Shown here: one piece after another, positions 1-8,373 of the stretch
How the letters are laid out: each line of letters opens with the position of its first letter
Numbering within the stretch: the stretch's first letter is position 1
From: Bdellovibrionales bacterium
Lineage (GTDB): Bacteria > Bdellovibrionota > Bdellovibrionia > Bdellovibrionales > JAMPXM01
Length of the DNA: 64,000 nucleotides
Direction of reading: 5' to 3'
Assembly: GCA_016713885.1 (NCBI GenBank)
Contig: JADJOF010000004.1
Span: 62,001 to 126,000 of the forward strand
The notes under the pieces: model-generated
Seen by the model: the letters and a program-made list of their open reading frames with translations, nothing else
Databases searched by the model: none
What the model was told of the DNA's origin: nothing
Program-made: the position numbers and the translations under genes

Positions 1-2
1 GC

Positions 3-1253
3 GTAAAAAAGGACGGCGAAGAGATTGAAATTTCGCTTACTATCTCGCCGATACGCGACGAGCAGATGAAGCTGATCGGCATTTCCGCAATTGCGCGCAA
101 CTTGTCGCGCGAAGACCGACTGCTTCGTCAGATTTCAGAAGACCAAACACTGCTCGGTGTTCTCACCGAATCAGCACCCAATGGAATTCTGGTTGTCGAT
201 GAAAATGGCTTCATCACCCTATGCAACAAGCAAACAGAGCTTCTCTTTGGCTATAGACGAGATGAGTTGGTCGGGCAATCGGTCGAGATGCTCATCCCAA
301 TCTCGCTTCGCTCCAAACACCCGCACTATCGAAAAACGTACTCCGATCACCCGACGGAGCGACAAATGGGGGCCAGCCGAGATCTCACGGGATTGAGAAA
401 AGATGGAACCTCCTTCCCTGTCGAAGTTGGCCTAGCTCCAATTCGGCTCCAAGATCGACACTTGGTTACGGCCTCAGTCATCGACATCACCGAGCGAAAA
501 GTAGCTCAAGAAAAGCTCCAACAGACGAACCGCGAACTGGCGCGACGCAATGAAGAGGTCGAACAGTTCATTTACACAATCTCACATGACCTCAAATCTC
601 CTCTGGTCACCATCCAAAGCTTTCTTGGCTTCTTAAAAGACGACCTCAGATCAGGCGACCAGGCCGCTGTCGAAGACTCCCTCAAAAGGCTTTCGGCCGC
701 CAACAGCCGAATGACAGACCTCATCGGAGATCTTCTCCAGTTGAGTCGTGTCGGCCTTAAAAAACTGAACTTCGAACAGGTCAATACTGCTTACATTGTT
801 TCAGAGCTCAAAGAGTCCATAGAAAGCGAACTCAGCAAAGAGGATCGAATTACCGTCGTCAACCCGCTGCCAACACTGGTCTGCGATAGACTGAAGCTAC
901 GCCAGGGCCTCGACAATCTCTTGCGCAATGCCATTCGCTACGGAAAAAGCAACGAGCACCCATTGCATATCAAGATTAGTGCGGCCGAAACAGACACTGC
1001 GCATGTCTTCACGGTCGCCGACAATGGGCCAGGAATTGATCCGAAATATCACGACAAAATCTTTGGACTCTTTCAACGACTCGATTCATCCGCCGGCGGC
1101 ACCGGCGTCGGACTGACCATTGTCAAACGCGTTGCCGATCTTCACCACGGGACGGCCTGGGTTGAGTCATCGCCAGGGCTTGGAGCTCGCTTTTCAATCT
1201 CGATCTCCAAGAACATTAAACTGACTGCTGATCAAGGAGACGACAATGAATAA
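3..1253 (+). CDS. PAS-domain sensor histidine kinase, 5' end outside window
   Basis: The reading frame is open to the first bases of the window, so the true start lies upstream; the ATG at 66 is probably internal. The visible part starts in the end of one PAS domain, then has a complete PAS domain (roughly residues 45-165 of the visible protein) with the usual RKDGTSFPVEVGL-type end and a DITERK PAC signature. A short coiled linker leads to a HisKA dimerisation domain with the H-box YTISHDLKSP and phosphoacceptor His. The HATPase domain shows the N-box (LDNLLRNAIRYG), the G1 box (DNGPGID) and the G2 box (GGTGVGL). No transmembrane segment is visible. The stop overlaps the start of the next receiver gene by 8 nt, so the two are a cotranscribed phosphorelay pair. 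The signal sensed cannot be told from this sequence. Confidence 0.9.
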   Translation, partial: VKKDGEEIEISLTISPIRDEQMKLIGISAIARNLSREDRLLRQISEDQTLLGVLTESAPNGILVVDENGFITLCNKQTELLFGYRRDELVGQSVEMLIPISLRSKHPHYRKTYSDHPTERQMGASRDLTGLRKDGTSFPVEVGLAPIRLQDRHLVTASVIDITERKVAQEKLQQTNRELARRNEEVEQFIYTISHDLKSPLVTIQSFLGFLKDDLRSGDQAAVEDSLKRLSAANSRMTDLIGDLLQLSRVGLKKLNFEQVNTAYIVSELKESIESELSKEDRITVVNPLPTLVCDRLKLRQGLDNLLRNAIRYGKSNEHPLHIKISAAETDTAHVFTVADNGPGIDPKYHDKIFGLFQRLDSSAGGTGVGLTIVKRVADLHHGTAWVESSPGLGARFSISISKNIKLTADQGDDNE

Positions 1254-1707
1254 GTTCCGAGAATGCCAGCGCAAGAAGATCCACTTCCTTCTCGTTGAAG
1301 ATGACGAGAACCATGCCGAGATTATAAAGCGCGGTCTCGACAAAGCCCGTATCAGCAATACGCTGGATTGGGTTCAGGACGGCCAAATGGCCATGGATTT
1401 CTTAAAAAAGAGAAATGGCTTTGAATCTCGCTCCGAACCTGACCTTGTCATTCTCGACCTCAAGCTTCCAAAAAAGAACGGCCACGAAGTTCTCTCTGAA
1501 ATTCGCGCCGATCCCGCGCTTGAAACAATTCCGGTCGTCATCCTCTCGACATCAGGTGCAGAGGCCGACCGAGCTCTATCCTACAAACTGAGGACCAATA
1601 GCTACCTCGTAAAGCCACTCGACTACGACTGCTTCAAGAGGCTGATTGATGATCTTTCCTTTTACTGGGGGACCTGGAACGCCCCGCCTAAAGATATGAA
1701 GGCCTGA
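1246..1707 (+). CDS. Rcp1-like single-domain response regulator
   Basis: This is a 153-residue stand-alone receiver. The acidic pair is in LLVEDDENH, the phosphoacceptor Asp in VILDLKLPKKNG, the conserved Thr/Ser in VILSTSG and the Lys in YLVKPLD. The KKNG loop after the Asp and the ending with a PLDYDCFKRL helix and FYW resemble the Rcp1 family, which partners phytochrome-type kinases. There is no output domain, so it probably passes the phosphate on, perhaps to the Hpt protein encoded just downstream on the other strand. The ATG overlaps the kinase stop (AATGAATAA), which indicates translational coupling. Confidence 0.9.
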   Translation: MNKFRECQRKKIHFLLVEDDENHAEIIKRGLDKARISNTLDWVQDGQMAMDFLKKRNGFESRSEPDLVILDLKLPKKNGHEVLSEIRADPALETIPVVILSTSGAEADRALSYKLRTNSYLVKPLDYDCFKRLIDDLSFYWGTWNAPPKDMKA

Positions 1708-1723
1708 ACGATCGATCTTTGTC

Positions 1724-2068
1724 TTACAAGTTTAGATCACGTCCGGCGAATTCTCGGCGGAGACTCTGAATTTCGTCATCAATCGCGCCAATCAAACGTG
1801 TCGACTCTGACACGTTCTGGACGTCGACAGCCGTCTGCAGCTGCAGAACCAACCCATACACCCGGTAGAGCCCGAAGCTGGCCGCATTGCCCTTGATCTT
1901 GTGAACAACCATTCCAAGCGCCTGGAAATCTCGTCGCCCTAAATGCCCTCGCATCACTTCAATATCCTCAAGACGTCGAGTCACGTAGCCGGGAATAAAG
2001 CCCCGAAGCTCACTGGGGATGTCGTTCTCACTCTTCTCGCCTCTTAAATCAAACTCAACTGGCTCCAT
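1724..2068 (-). CDS. Hpt-domain phosphotransfer protein
   Basis: This small 114-residue protein consists almost entirely of a histidine-phosphotransfer domain. The motif VVHKIKGNAASFG around residues 52-64 carries the candidate phosphoacceptor His, followed by the Lys and Gly that pack against it. Stand-alone Hpt proteins shuttle phosphate between receivers. It lies 12 nt downstream of the membrane-anchored receiver gene and converges with the Rcp1-like gene, so a relay kinase - receiver - Hpt - receiver is plausible but inferred from position only. Confidence 0.82.
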   Translation of the reverse strand: MEPVEFDLRGEKSENDIPSELRGFIPGYVTRRLEDIEVMRGHLGRRDFQALGMVVHKIKGNAASFGLYRVYGLVLQLQTAVDVQNVSESTRLIGAIDDEIQSLRREFAGRDLNL

Positions 2069-2080
2069 GCTGGCCTACCT

Positions 2081-2818
2081 TCAATGAACGTTCGCATTTA
2101 GAAAGTCTATGGTCTTTTCTCTCAACTGACGATAGTTAATCGGCTTTTGCCAATGGTCGTAGTGATCAAAGTAGTGATTCTCAGGCCATTGTACCTTTTT
2201 TTCCTCTAACGATGAAAAGGTGATGATTTTTGGATGATGATCGGCAAACCGCCCCTTCAATTCTTTAACATTTTCTATAAGCTTGGCTGCTTTTTCGACA
2301 ATTTGTCCGCCTTTCATTTGCTCGCCCAGCAACCAGTCCAACACAATTAAATCGATTTTCTGAAAAGCCATTCGCCTATGTGCATTCTCAAATTTCGTTG
2401 CAATAATTGTTTCACAACCAAAACTCTTGAAGACCGACTCAACAGCCTGCGCAGAATCAATATCGTCTTCAACAATCATTACAACCGGTCGGTCCCCAAT
2501 TGCCTCAGACTTTATTCGGTTCGTTAGGCGAATCACGTTATCGAGGTTTGGGACAATCTGCTCTGATTCGACTATTTCTTGTTCAGCAGAAAGGTTTTTC
2601 ATGAAAGCGCCAACAATCATTCGACTGACTACGGCGAGTGCAAAAACTGGCAAAAACGCCACCACGGCGGCCGTCATCAAGAACGGCAACAGAAAAAACC
2701 CGCCGACCGTACCGATGAGTAATAGTGCCGATGTTATAAACACACTTGCAAAATATCGAAGACCATTGAGATGATATTCCCTAAACGTTCGCCGTGACGT
2801 CGCGTCCTGTTTTTTCAC
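2081..2818 (-). CDS. Membrane-anchored receiver-domain protein
   Basis: This is a 245-residue protein with an unusual order. Two hydrophobic segments (about residues 22-65) at the N-terminus are followed by a short linker and a C-terminal receiver-like domain. The acidic cluster is MIVEDDIDSA, the presumed phosphoacceptor Asp is in LIVLDWLLGE, the Ser/Thr position is TFSS and the Lys is in HWQKPINY. The loop after the Asp carries a GEQMKGG insertion instead of the usual PxxxG. Receivers are normally soluble, so tethering one to the membrane is uncommon. It heads a two-gene unit with the Hpt gene. The output is unknown; it may act as a localised phosphate sink or partner-binding switch. Confidence 0.75.
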   Translation of the reverse strand: MKKQDATSRRTFREYHLNGLRYFASVFITSALLLIGTVGGFFLLPFLMTAAVVAFLPVFALAVVSRMIVGAFMKNLSAEQEIVESEQIVPNLDNVIRLTNRIKSEAIGDRPVVMIVEDDIDSAQAVESVFKSFGCETIIATKFENAHRRMAFQKIDLIVLDWLLGEQMKGGQIVEKAAKLIENVKELKGRFADHHPKIITFSSLEEKKVQWPENHYFDHYDHWQKPINYRQLREKTIDFLNANVH

Positions 2819-3178
2819 CGGTGCCCCTCCGTGGTTAATTTGTCCTGCCTATATAAAACAAACAATGTGGACTGGGTGCAGAACAACTATTGAGTGTTCT
2901 CTACTATCTTTTAAGTTCGACCATTTTCCGGCACGACCGATTTGTTCGCTAAAATTTTGATTTTTTCGTCTACTTTGAAGGCGACTGCGCACTAGACATA
3001 GACCGCCGACAGCCGAAAGACGACACATTCAAGCTGAGTCTTGAGACTTAACATCCTTAAATTTGACTTTAGCCCAAGTATCTATCGCTGCTATAATCTT
3101 ATTTAATTGCTGACGACATGACTCTTACGGTTCATTCGCACGGGCTGACTATAACGTGCGACAATTGACGAGGGCGCT
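2819..3178. promoter_or_regulatory. Divergent intergenic region with extended -10 promoter
   Basis: About 360 bp separate two divergent regulator genes and I see no coding sequence in it. On the plus strand TGCTATAAT at 3089-3097 is a perfect extended -10 (TGnTATAAT), which would start transcription near 3104 and give a leader of about 75 nt before the OmpR-type gene at 3179. A TTGACT at 3063-3068 is 23 nt upstream, too far for a normal -35, which fits an extended-10 promoter. No convincing promoter was found for the minus-strand gene. Confidence 0.5.
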
Positions 3179-3898
3179 ATGACGATTCTATTGCTGGATG
3201 ATGATGTTGAAATCGGATTGATCGCAAAGCAGTTCCTTAGCCCATACGAGGTTCGACAGACCTTCACAATCAGCGAGGCAAAATCGCTTCTGACGAAAGA
3301 ATCGTTCCAGCTTCTCCTCATCGATGTCTCCCTACCCGACGGAAGTGGATTTGATTTTTGCAGCTCCGTTTCGAGTGATCCGCGATATCAGCATATTCCA
3401 ACCATCATCATCACCTCTCTCAATCAAAGTTCGGAGGTCGTCTTTGGCTTATCCTGTGGAGCAGACGACTATATCACCAAGCCATTCCACGGTGCCGTGC
3501 TGAAAGCTCGAGTCGATTGTAAGCTGCGAAAGTTCAAAAATGTGAACCACAGCGCTGTTCGCTACGGACCATTTGAATTCGATACCGAGTTTCAACGTTG
3601 TTTTCTCAATGAAAGCGGTGAAAACGCTGACCTTCTTTTAACGCCAACGGAGTTCCGCATGCTTCTAGCTCTCGTTAAAAGCAGCGGCCAGCTGCTTTCA
3701 CGACAGAAGCTTTGCGATCTCGTCTGGAATAGCATTGGTGCTTATATTGACCCACGAGGGATCAATACCCATATCGCGCATCTCAGGAAAAAACTGGGCA
3801 AGTACTCCGATCACATCGTTTCTATCTATGGACGGGGATACACCTTCCAAAGCCCAAAGCAGATCGCGCTTCCGACCTCGATGGCTTCGGCCGAGTAA
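3179..3898 (+). CDS. OmpR/PhoB-family response regulator
   Basis: This is a 239-residue two-domain regulator. The receiver (about 1-115) has LLLDDDVE, phosphoacceptor LLIDVSLPDGSGF, ITSLN and YITKPFH. The C-terminal winged helix (about 130-230) has the family signatures LTPTEFRMLLAL, SRQKLCDLVW, THIAHLRKKLG and GRGYTF, so it is a DNA-binding transcription factor. GAGG lies 6 nt before the ATG. It stands alone, divergent from the receiver-Hpt pair, and its cognate kinase is not next to it. Its target genes cannot be inferred. Confidence 0.92.
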   Translation: MTILLLDDDVEIGLIAKQFLSPYEVRQTFTISEAKSLLTKESFQLLLIDVSLPDGSGFDFCSSVSSDPRYQHIPTIIITSLNQSSEVVFGLSCGADDYITKPFHGAVLKARVDCKLRKFKNVNHSAVRYGPFEFDTEFQRCFLNESGENADLLLTPTEFRMLLALVKSSGQLLSRQKLCDLVWNSIGAYIDPRGINTHIAHLRKKLGKYSDHIVSIYGRGYTFQSPKQIALPTSMASAE

Positions 3899-3904
3899 AA
3901 ACAT

Positions 3905-4633
3905 TTACTCACGGCTCATTAAAAAATCGAGCAGGCGAGCTGGATTGTCCAGGGTTCGCAGACAAAAATGCGCCTCGAGAATACGTCGCTCAGTCTCCGA
4001 CAACGAGCCCGCCATTTCAGCGCGGTCACGAGCGCTCGAGATCGTCTGAAATGCAATTGCCGCTGCAACGGAAATATTGTAACTTTGAACAAAACCACGC
4101 ATTGGCAGAATCACGGTCTGATCAGCAAGAGCCTGCATCTCGGCCGAAATGCCATCTTTTTCATTTCCAAAGACGATCGCGGTCGGCTTGGTCAGATCCA
4201 TATCGGACAGTGGTTTCGCTCGGGCATCAAGGTTAGTCGCCAAAACCTGATAACCCTGCTCCTTAAGACTGAGGACACAAGACCGCGTGTCTTTCCAGCG
4301 AACAACGTCCAACCACTTGTCGGCACCAGCGGTCACTCGATTGGCCTCTTTGAATTTTTCGCCAAGTTCGATCAAGTGCACATTCTGAAAGCCCATGGCT
4401 TCAGCCGAGCGAAACACCGCGGAGGTATTTCCTCGGTCGTAGATATTTTCCAGAACCGGCGTCACATCACATGTCCTGGCCGCAACAACTTGCTGAATGC
4501 GGGCCCAGCGCTCCGACGTCAAGCGCGACGATAGATGCCTTAAAACATCGGCCGCGGAGAAAAGTCGACGACTGTCCCCATAGGGAGCCATCGAAATCGG
4601 ATCACTGTGTAAGAAGCGATTTCCATCAGACAT
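3905..4633 (-). CDS. trmH: TrmH-like SpoU-family RNA 2'-O-methyltransferase
   Basis: This SPOUT-class methyltransferase transfers a methyl group from S-adenosylmethionine to a ribose 2'-OH, and the closest match in mind is tRNA (Gm18) methyltransferase TrmH. The three SpoU motifs are present: motif 1 NIYDRGNTSAVFRSAEAMG (the Asn and Arg bind and catalyse), motif 2 IVFGNEKDGIS and motif 3 LPMRGFVQSYNISVAAAI, which together form the trefoil-knot SAM site. It has about 242 residues, in range for TrmH. I chose the ATG at 4633 because GGAG lies 6 nt upstream; a GTG two codons earlier is the alternative. It overlaps the end of cinA by a few bases, so the two are coupled. tRNA versus rRNA specificity is not certain. 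Confidence 0.82.
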   Translation of the reverse strand: MSDGNRFLHSDPISMAPYGDSRRLFSAADVLRHLSSRLTSERWARIQQVVAARTCDVTPVLENIYDRGNTSAVFRSAEAMGFQNVHLIELGEKFKEANRVTAGADKWLDVVRWKDTRSCVLSLKEQGYQVLATNLDARAKPLSDMDLTKPTAIVFGNEKDGISAEMQALADQTVILPMRGFVQSYNISVAAAIAFQTISSARDRAEMAGSLSETERRILEAHFCLRTLDNPARLLDFLMSRE

Positions 4634-5822
4634 TTTCACTCCAGAATCTTAACGCCAACTCAGCCGCCCAGCGCCTGCTTCGTTCAGTAAACCCCTCTTT
4701 TGAAGCGCCCGCCTGCGCAGGCCCGGGAAGCTTAACTTCTTTTTTGATCTCTTTTTCGTCAATTCGAAGTGTGAACAGAATATCGCTTTGAGAGCCGACC
4801 ATCGGCCCAAGCTCACAGACAATCGTCGCCCGAGCGGACGCCCTTGTTCCACCGCATTGATACATCAAATTCGTCAAGAGGGGTGGGGGATGGTCTAAAC
4901 CCGAAGCCAGCTTCCCGTAACGCGCCTTAAGCCGCTCCAGCAAAAGCCCCTCGGTTACATTGTCGAGGATCGCAACACTGCCGCCAGCCGTCACGACGTT
5001 CAGGATTCGGTCTGCAAAATCGAAGTCGCCCTCACCGATCAACACATCCGAGAACGCGACCTTCACCTTCTCGCGCAGTGAGTTCTCAAGCGCCAGAGTC
5101 TCTTGGTCGAGCCAAAACTTCAGTTCGACATAGGGCACATTGGCTCGATAGCCAACGGCTATGCGCGAAACCCCTGACTCAGCTTCAAGATCATCAAGGA
5201 TTCTCTCTGTTTCTGTGGCCAATAGTCCTTCGCCTCGCCCGATTGTTTTAAACAGCAGGAGCTTTCGATTTGTCACACGGGGCGCGAGCGCTTTCAGTTG
5301 GGCAGCCAAGCCATCAGTCCATATCGCCGCAATTTCTGCGGGTGGTCCCGGCAGCACCGCCACAAAACGAGTCGAACCGACACCTTCAAGCCAAAACCCA
5401 TTCGCCGTTCCTGCCGAATTCGGTAAAACCTCTGCACCAGATGGAAAAAAAGCCTGAACCCGCTGATTTTCTGTAACCGGAATCCCCCGCTGGCTGAGCC
5501 GTGCCGCGATTTTTGCCCACGACGTTTCATCCCAAATCAGCTCACGGCCAAGAACCGCCGCCAAACAATGCCTCGTAAAATCATCAGATGTCGGCCCAAG
5601 CCCGCCCGTGACCACGACACCATCACTGCTTTTGATAAACTCAGCGAATGCCAATTCAATCGCCGACCGGTCATCTGAAACAGTCCGATGCTCCAAGACG
5701 CGATAGCCCATTTCGGTCAATCGACTCGCAAGCCACGCCGCATTTTTCTCAAGAACCTGACCATCCGTCAGCTCAGTTCCGATCGCGAGAATTCGAACGT
5801 CGAGCTGCTGTTTTGACACCAT
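4626..5822 (-). CDS. cinA: CinA-family protein, C-terminal amidase domain degenerate
   Basis: This is a 398-residue protein whose N-terminal half (about 8-170) is a clear MoaB/CinA COG1058 domain: AIGTELTDGQVLEKN, VVVTGGLGPTSDDFT and LPGPPAEI. That domain is the ADP-ribose/NMN-linked nucleotide-handling module in the family. The C-terminal part sits where the nicotinamide-nucleotide amidase (PncC) domain should be. The active-site region (usually AESCTGG) reads AILDNVTEGLLL here, so the catalytic Ser and its context are missing and amidase activity is doubtful. It is followed directly by the TrmH-like gene and preceded by the SDR fusion, all on one strand and probably one transcript. Confidence 0.85.
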   Translation of the reverse strand: MVSKQQLDVRILAIGTELTDGQVLEKNAAWLASRLTEMGYRVLEHRTVSDDRSAIELAFAEFIKSSDGVVVTGGLGPTSDDFTRHCLAAVLGRELIWDETSWAKIAARLSQRGIPVTENQRVQAFFPSGAEVLPNSAGTANGFWLEGVGSTRFVAVLPGPPAEIAAIWTDGLAAQLKALAPRVTNRKLLLFKTIGRGEGLLATETERILDDLEAESGVSRIAVGYRANVPYVELKFWLDQETLALENSLREKVKVAFSDVLIGEGDFDFADRILNVVTAGGSVAILDNVTEGLLLERLKARYGKLASGLDHPPPLLTNLMYQCGGTRASARATIVCELGPMVGSQSDILFTLRIDEKEIKKEVKLPGPAQAGASKEGFTERSRRWAAELALRFWSENV

Positions 5823-5837
5823 ACCTCATTCGCTCCC

Positions 5838-7208
5838 TCAGCCGTGAAACAGACGGTCTATTTTCAATCGGCGGTAGGCAAAAATAGTGGCAACGTCCGA
5901 CATCACTTTCCAGCCCGCCGCGACTGTTCCAAGCCATCCCAATGGCAATCGATAGCAAACGCGATCACGCATCAAAGTCCCTCCCCCCATGGGGATAAAC
6001 TCATGTGTGTGATGCCAATAGGCGTAAGGCCCCCGAATCTGGTTATCAATAAATCGACTCGGCGGCTGCCACGACTCGATCCTTGTTCTCCATCCGAACG
6101 GAACTCCGCTCAAGCTCAGCCGATAATCAATCAATGTCCCCTCAGAGATCTCTGGGGTCGACTTGCCGGCCACGCGAAATTTCAAATTTGCAGGCGTCAA
6201 CTCTTCGAGGTTTTTCTCATCACAGAAGTAGGGCCAGACGGTCTGTGGCGATTGCGGCACCCACTGCTCCGCCAAAACTTCGCATGTCTGACCGCGAAGG
6301 GGCTCAAGCAGATCGAGGAATGCAGCCTCGGCCGATGGAAACTGAAACTGAAATCCAGTGGCCAGAGTCGCCTTCGGCTCAACACGTGCACTTTCAAGAA
6401 TGATCGAAGCCATCTCTCCGTAGAGAAGCTTCAGGGTCAGCTGCGGCACCGGCGGACTTTCGATGACGCCAAGACCACGGGCGAGCCGCGATGTGAAGTC
6501 GCGATTGCGCAAAGGCTCAGGCGAAACCCCTTCAAGAACGCCGCTGACGTGTTGCTGATCAAGTGCATACAAGAAAAGCGAAACAATGTCCTCAAGGTGA
6601 ATCCACGACATCCACTGCGATCCAGAAAACCCGAGTCGGGCTCCGAGCCCCAAGCGAAATAGCGACAACATCTTATAAAGTGCACCGCCGTGACGAGCCA
6701 ACACCACCCCTGTGCGAATCACAACCGAACGCACCGACGGCGGCAACGCTTCGATCTCAGCTTCCCAATCGCGTACCACATCGGGAAGAAAGCCCGATCC
6801 GCCGGTCGACGCTGCATTCAAAATCTCTTCTCCACGGTCGCCGTAAATTCCGATAGCCGATCCATGAATAAACGCCTTCACCGCCGAGCCATGCCGAAGA
6901 ACGGCTTGAACCAAGCGGCCAGAGCCGACAACCCGCGAATCGCGAATTCTCTTTTTTCTGTCCGCCGTCCATCGACCGTCGGCAATCGGCTCTCCCGCCA
7001 AATGAATAACGGCATCAACTCCGCGGAGCGCCTCCGGCGGAACTTCATCAATGTGATTCCAAAGATAGCGCTCGGCCGGAAACGGCTCGGCCCGGCGCGC
7101 CCGATCCAAATCGCGCACCAGAGTGACCACTTGATCCCCACGGGCAACAAGTCGCTTGCCAGTCTCACGCCCAATGAGTCCCGTCGATCCGGTCAACAAT
7201 ACCTTCAT
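5838..7208 (-). CDS. SDR epimerase (TIGR01777/YfcH type) fused to SRPBCC domain
   Basis: The N-terminal 300 residues are an atypical short-chain dehydrogenase of the YfcH/TIGR01777 type: Rossmann motif LLTGSTGLIGRETG, HLAGEPIADGRW, the GSAIGIYGDRG segment with active-site Tyr, and a DUF1731-like C-terminal part. Residues about 310-455 form a SRPBCC/START-like ligand-binding domain (EQWVPQSPQTVWPYF at its start). YfcH-SRPBCC fusions are often found in light-induced gene sets with photolyase, and the photolyase remnant ends 2 nt upstream here. The start at 7208 begins MKVLLTG; longer openings would run into the photolyase gene. NAD(P) binding is likely, but the substrate is unknown. Confidence 0.85.
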   Translation of the reverse strand: MKVLLTGSTGLIGRETGKRLVARGDQVVTLVRDLDRARRAEPFPAERYLWNHIDEVPPEALRGVDAVIHLAGEPIADGRWTADRKKRIRDSRVVGSGRLVQAVLRHGSAVKAFIHGSAIGIYGDRGEEILNAASTGGSGFLPDVVRDWEAEIEALPPSVRSVVIRTGVVLARHGGALYKMLSLFRLGLGARLGFSGSQWMSWIHLEDIVSLFLYALDQQHVSGVLEGVSPEPLRNRDFTSRLARGLGVIESPPVPQLTLKLLYGEMASIILESARVEPKATLATGFQFQFPSAEAAFLDLLEPLRGQTCEVLAEQWVPQSPQTVWPYFCDEKNLEELTPANLKFRVAGKSTPEISEGTLIDYRLSLSGVPFGWRTRIESWQPPSRFIDNQIRGPYAYWHHTHEFIPMGGGTLMRDRVCYRLPLGWLGTVAAGWKVMSDVATIFAYRRLKIDRLFHG

Positions 7209-7209
7209 T

Positions 7210-8287
7210 TTAAACACTCGTTTCTTGAACGGCCTTATAAGCAGCCAATGCTCGAGCTCGCGCCATCGCATGCTCAACCATCGGCGCCGGGTAGTCTTTT
7301 GAGCCTAACTCCGGGACCCATCGGCGAATATACTTTCCGTTCGGATCGAACTTCTTTGCCTGTAGATCTGGACTGAACACACGAAAATACGGAGCCGCAT
7401 CGCAGCCCGAACCGGCAACCCATTGCCAATTGCCATTGTTTGCCGCGAGGTCAAAGTCCAAGAGTTTCGCCGCGAAATAGGCCTCACCCCAACGCCAATC
7501 AATGAGAAGGTGCTTAACTAAAAAACTCGCTGCAATCATACGCACTCGATTGTGCATGAATCCCGTTGCGTTCAGCTCTCGCATTCCAGCGTCGACAATT
7601 GGAAAGCCTGTTTCACCTCGACACCATCGTTCAAATCCGGCCTCATCCTGCCGCCATTGGATACGATCGTATTGTGCGCGAAATGCATTCTCTGCCTACC
7701 GACCGCGAAAAATCTTCGACTCATACGATGCAAAGAGATCGCCGTTCGCAAGACAGGATTCCGCTTTCACATCAAGGGGCTTAAAAACCGAACGCCATTT
7801 TTTTGAATAGGGCGTGAACACCGTGTACGGCCGTCCATCATCTTTTACGACCTCGGACTTCTCAAAGATGACTTGGTCTTTAAATGACTCGAAGCGAACA
7901 TCGTGCGTCTTCAAAAATCTTTCGACTTCAGCATCGCGCTCACGGGCATACGGCTCGTAGTCATGATTGGTAAAAACAGCACGAATCTGGTGCCCATCGC
8001 TCAAAAGCTCGGTCCACACTCGCATGGGATCACCCTGCAGGCAAAGGAGCCCGGCCCCTTTTTGCCGAAGGCTTTCTGCCATCCCCTCCAGCGTCTGCAC
8101 GATGAAGCTCACCCTGCGATCAGCCCGATCTTCCAGACGATCCAAAATCACAGTATCAAAGATAAAAATCGGAACCAGGCGCAAACCTTCGGCCCGACAA
8201 AAACGAAGGGCCTGTGCAAGCCCCTCGATTGTCTTCCAATCGTAAATCGCGGCGAAACCAAAAGAGAGCTATCGACTGCTGAGCCAT
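7210..8287 (-). pseudogene. phr: Deoxyribodipyrimidine photolyase, frameshifted and internally deleted
   Basis: The protein is recognisable as a class I photolyase/cryptochrome, the FAD-dependent light-driven repair enzyme for pyrimidine dimers. The N-terminal antenna domain begins MAQQSIALFWFRRDLRLEDN from the ATG at 8287. A GGGG run at 8221-8224 (coding strand) has one G too many and shifts the frame before LAQALRFCRAEGL. The frame then reads through to a TAG at 7696-7698, after which the same frame continues with [45 protein letters not shown] and [12 protein letters not shown], the C-terminal FAD-binding half. Between FKPLDV and FRAQYD, roughly 80-110 residues normally carrying the TS-x-LSP-x-L-x-FG segment of the FAD pocket are absent. 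Either a pseudogene with deletion or a damaged assembly; as written it cannot give an active enzyme. Confidence 0.85.
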
Positions 8288-8373
8288 GAGCCTACTAGTC
8301 GTAACTGCGTTTAGCGATCGGACTCAAACAAAATATTCTGTCCGACCGCCACAGCTAAAGACCGTCGCTCAAA

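Noticed and set aside
3063..3068. TTGACT as a -35 paired with TATAAT at 3092
   Set aside because: The spacing of 23 nt is too long; the extended -10 alone is the better explanation.
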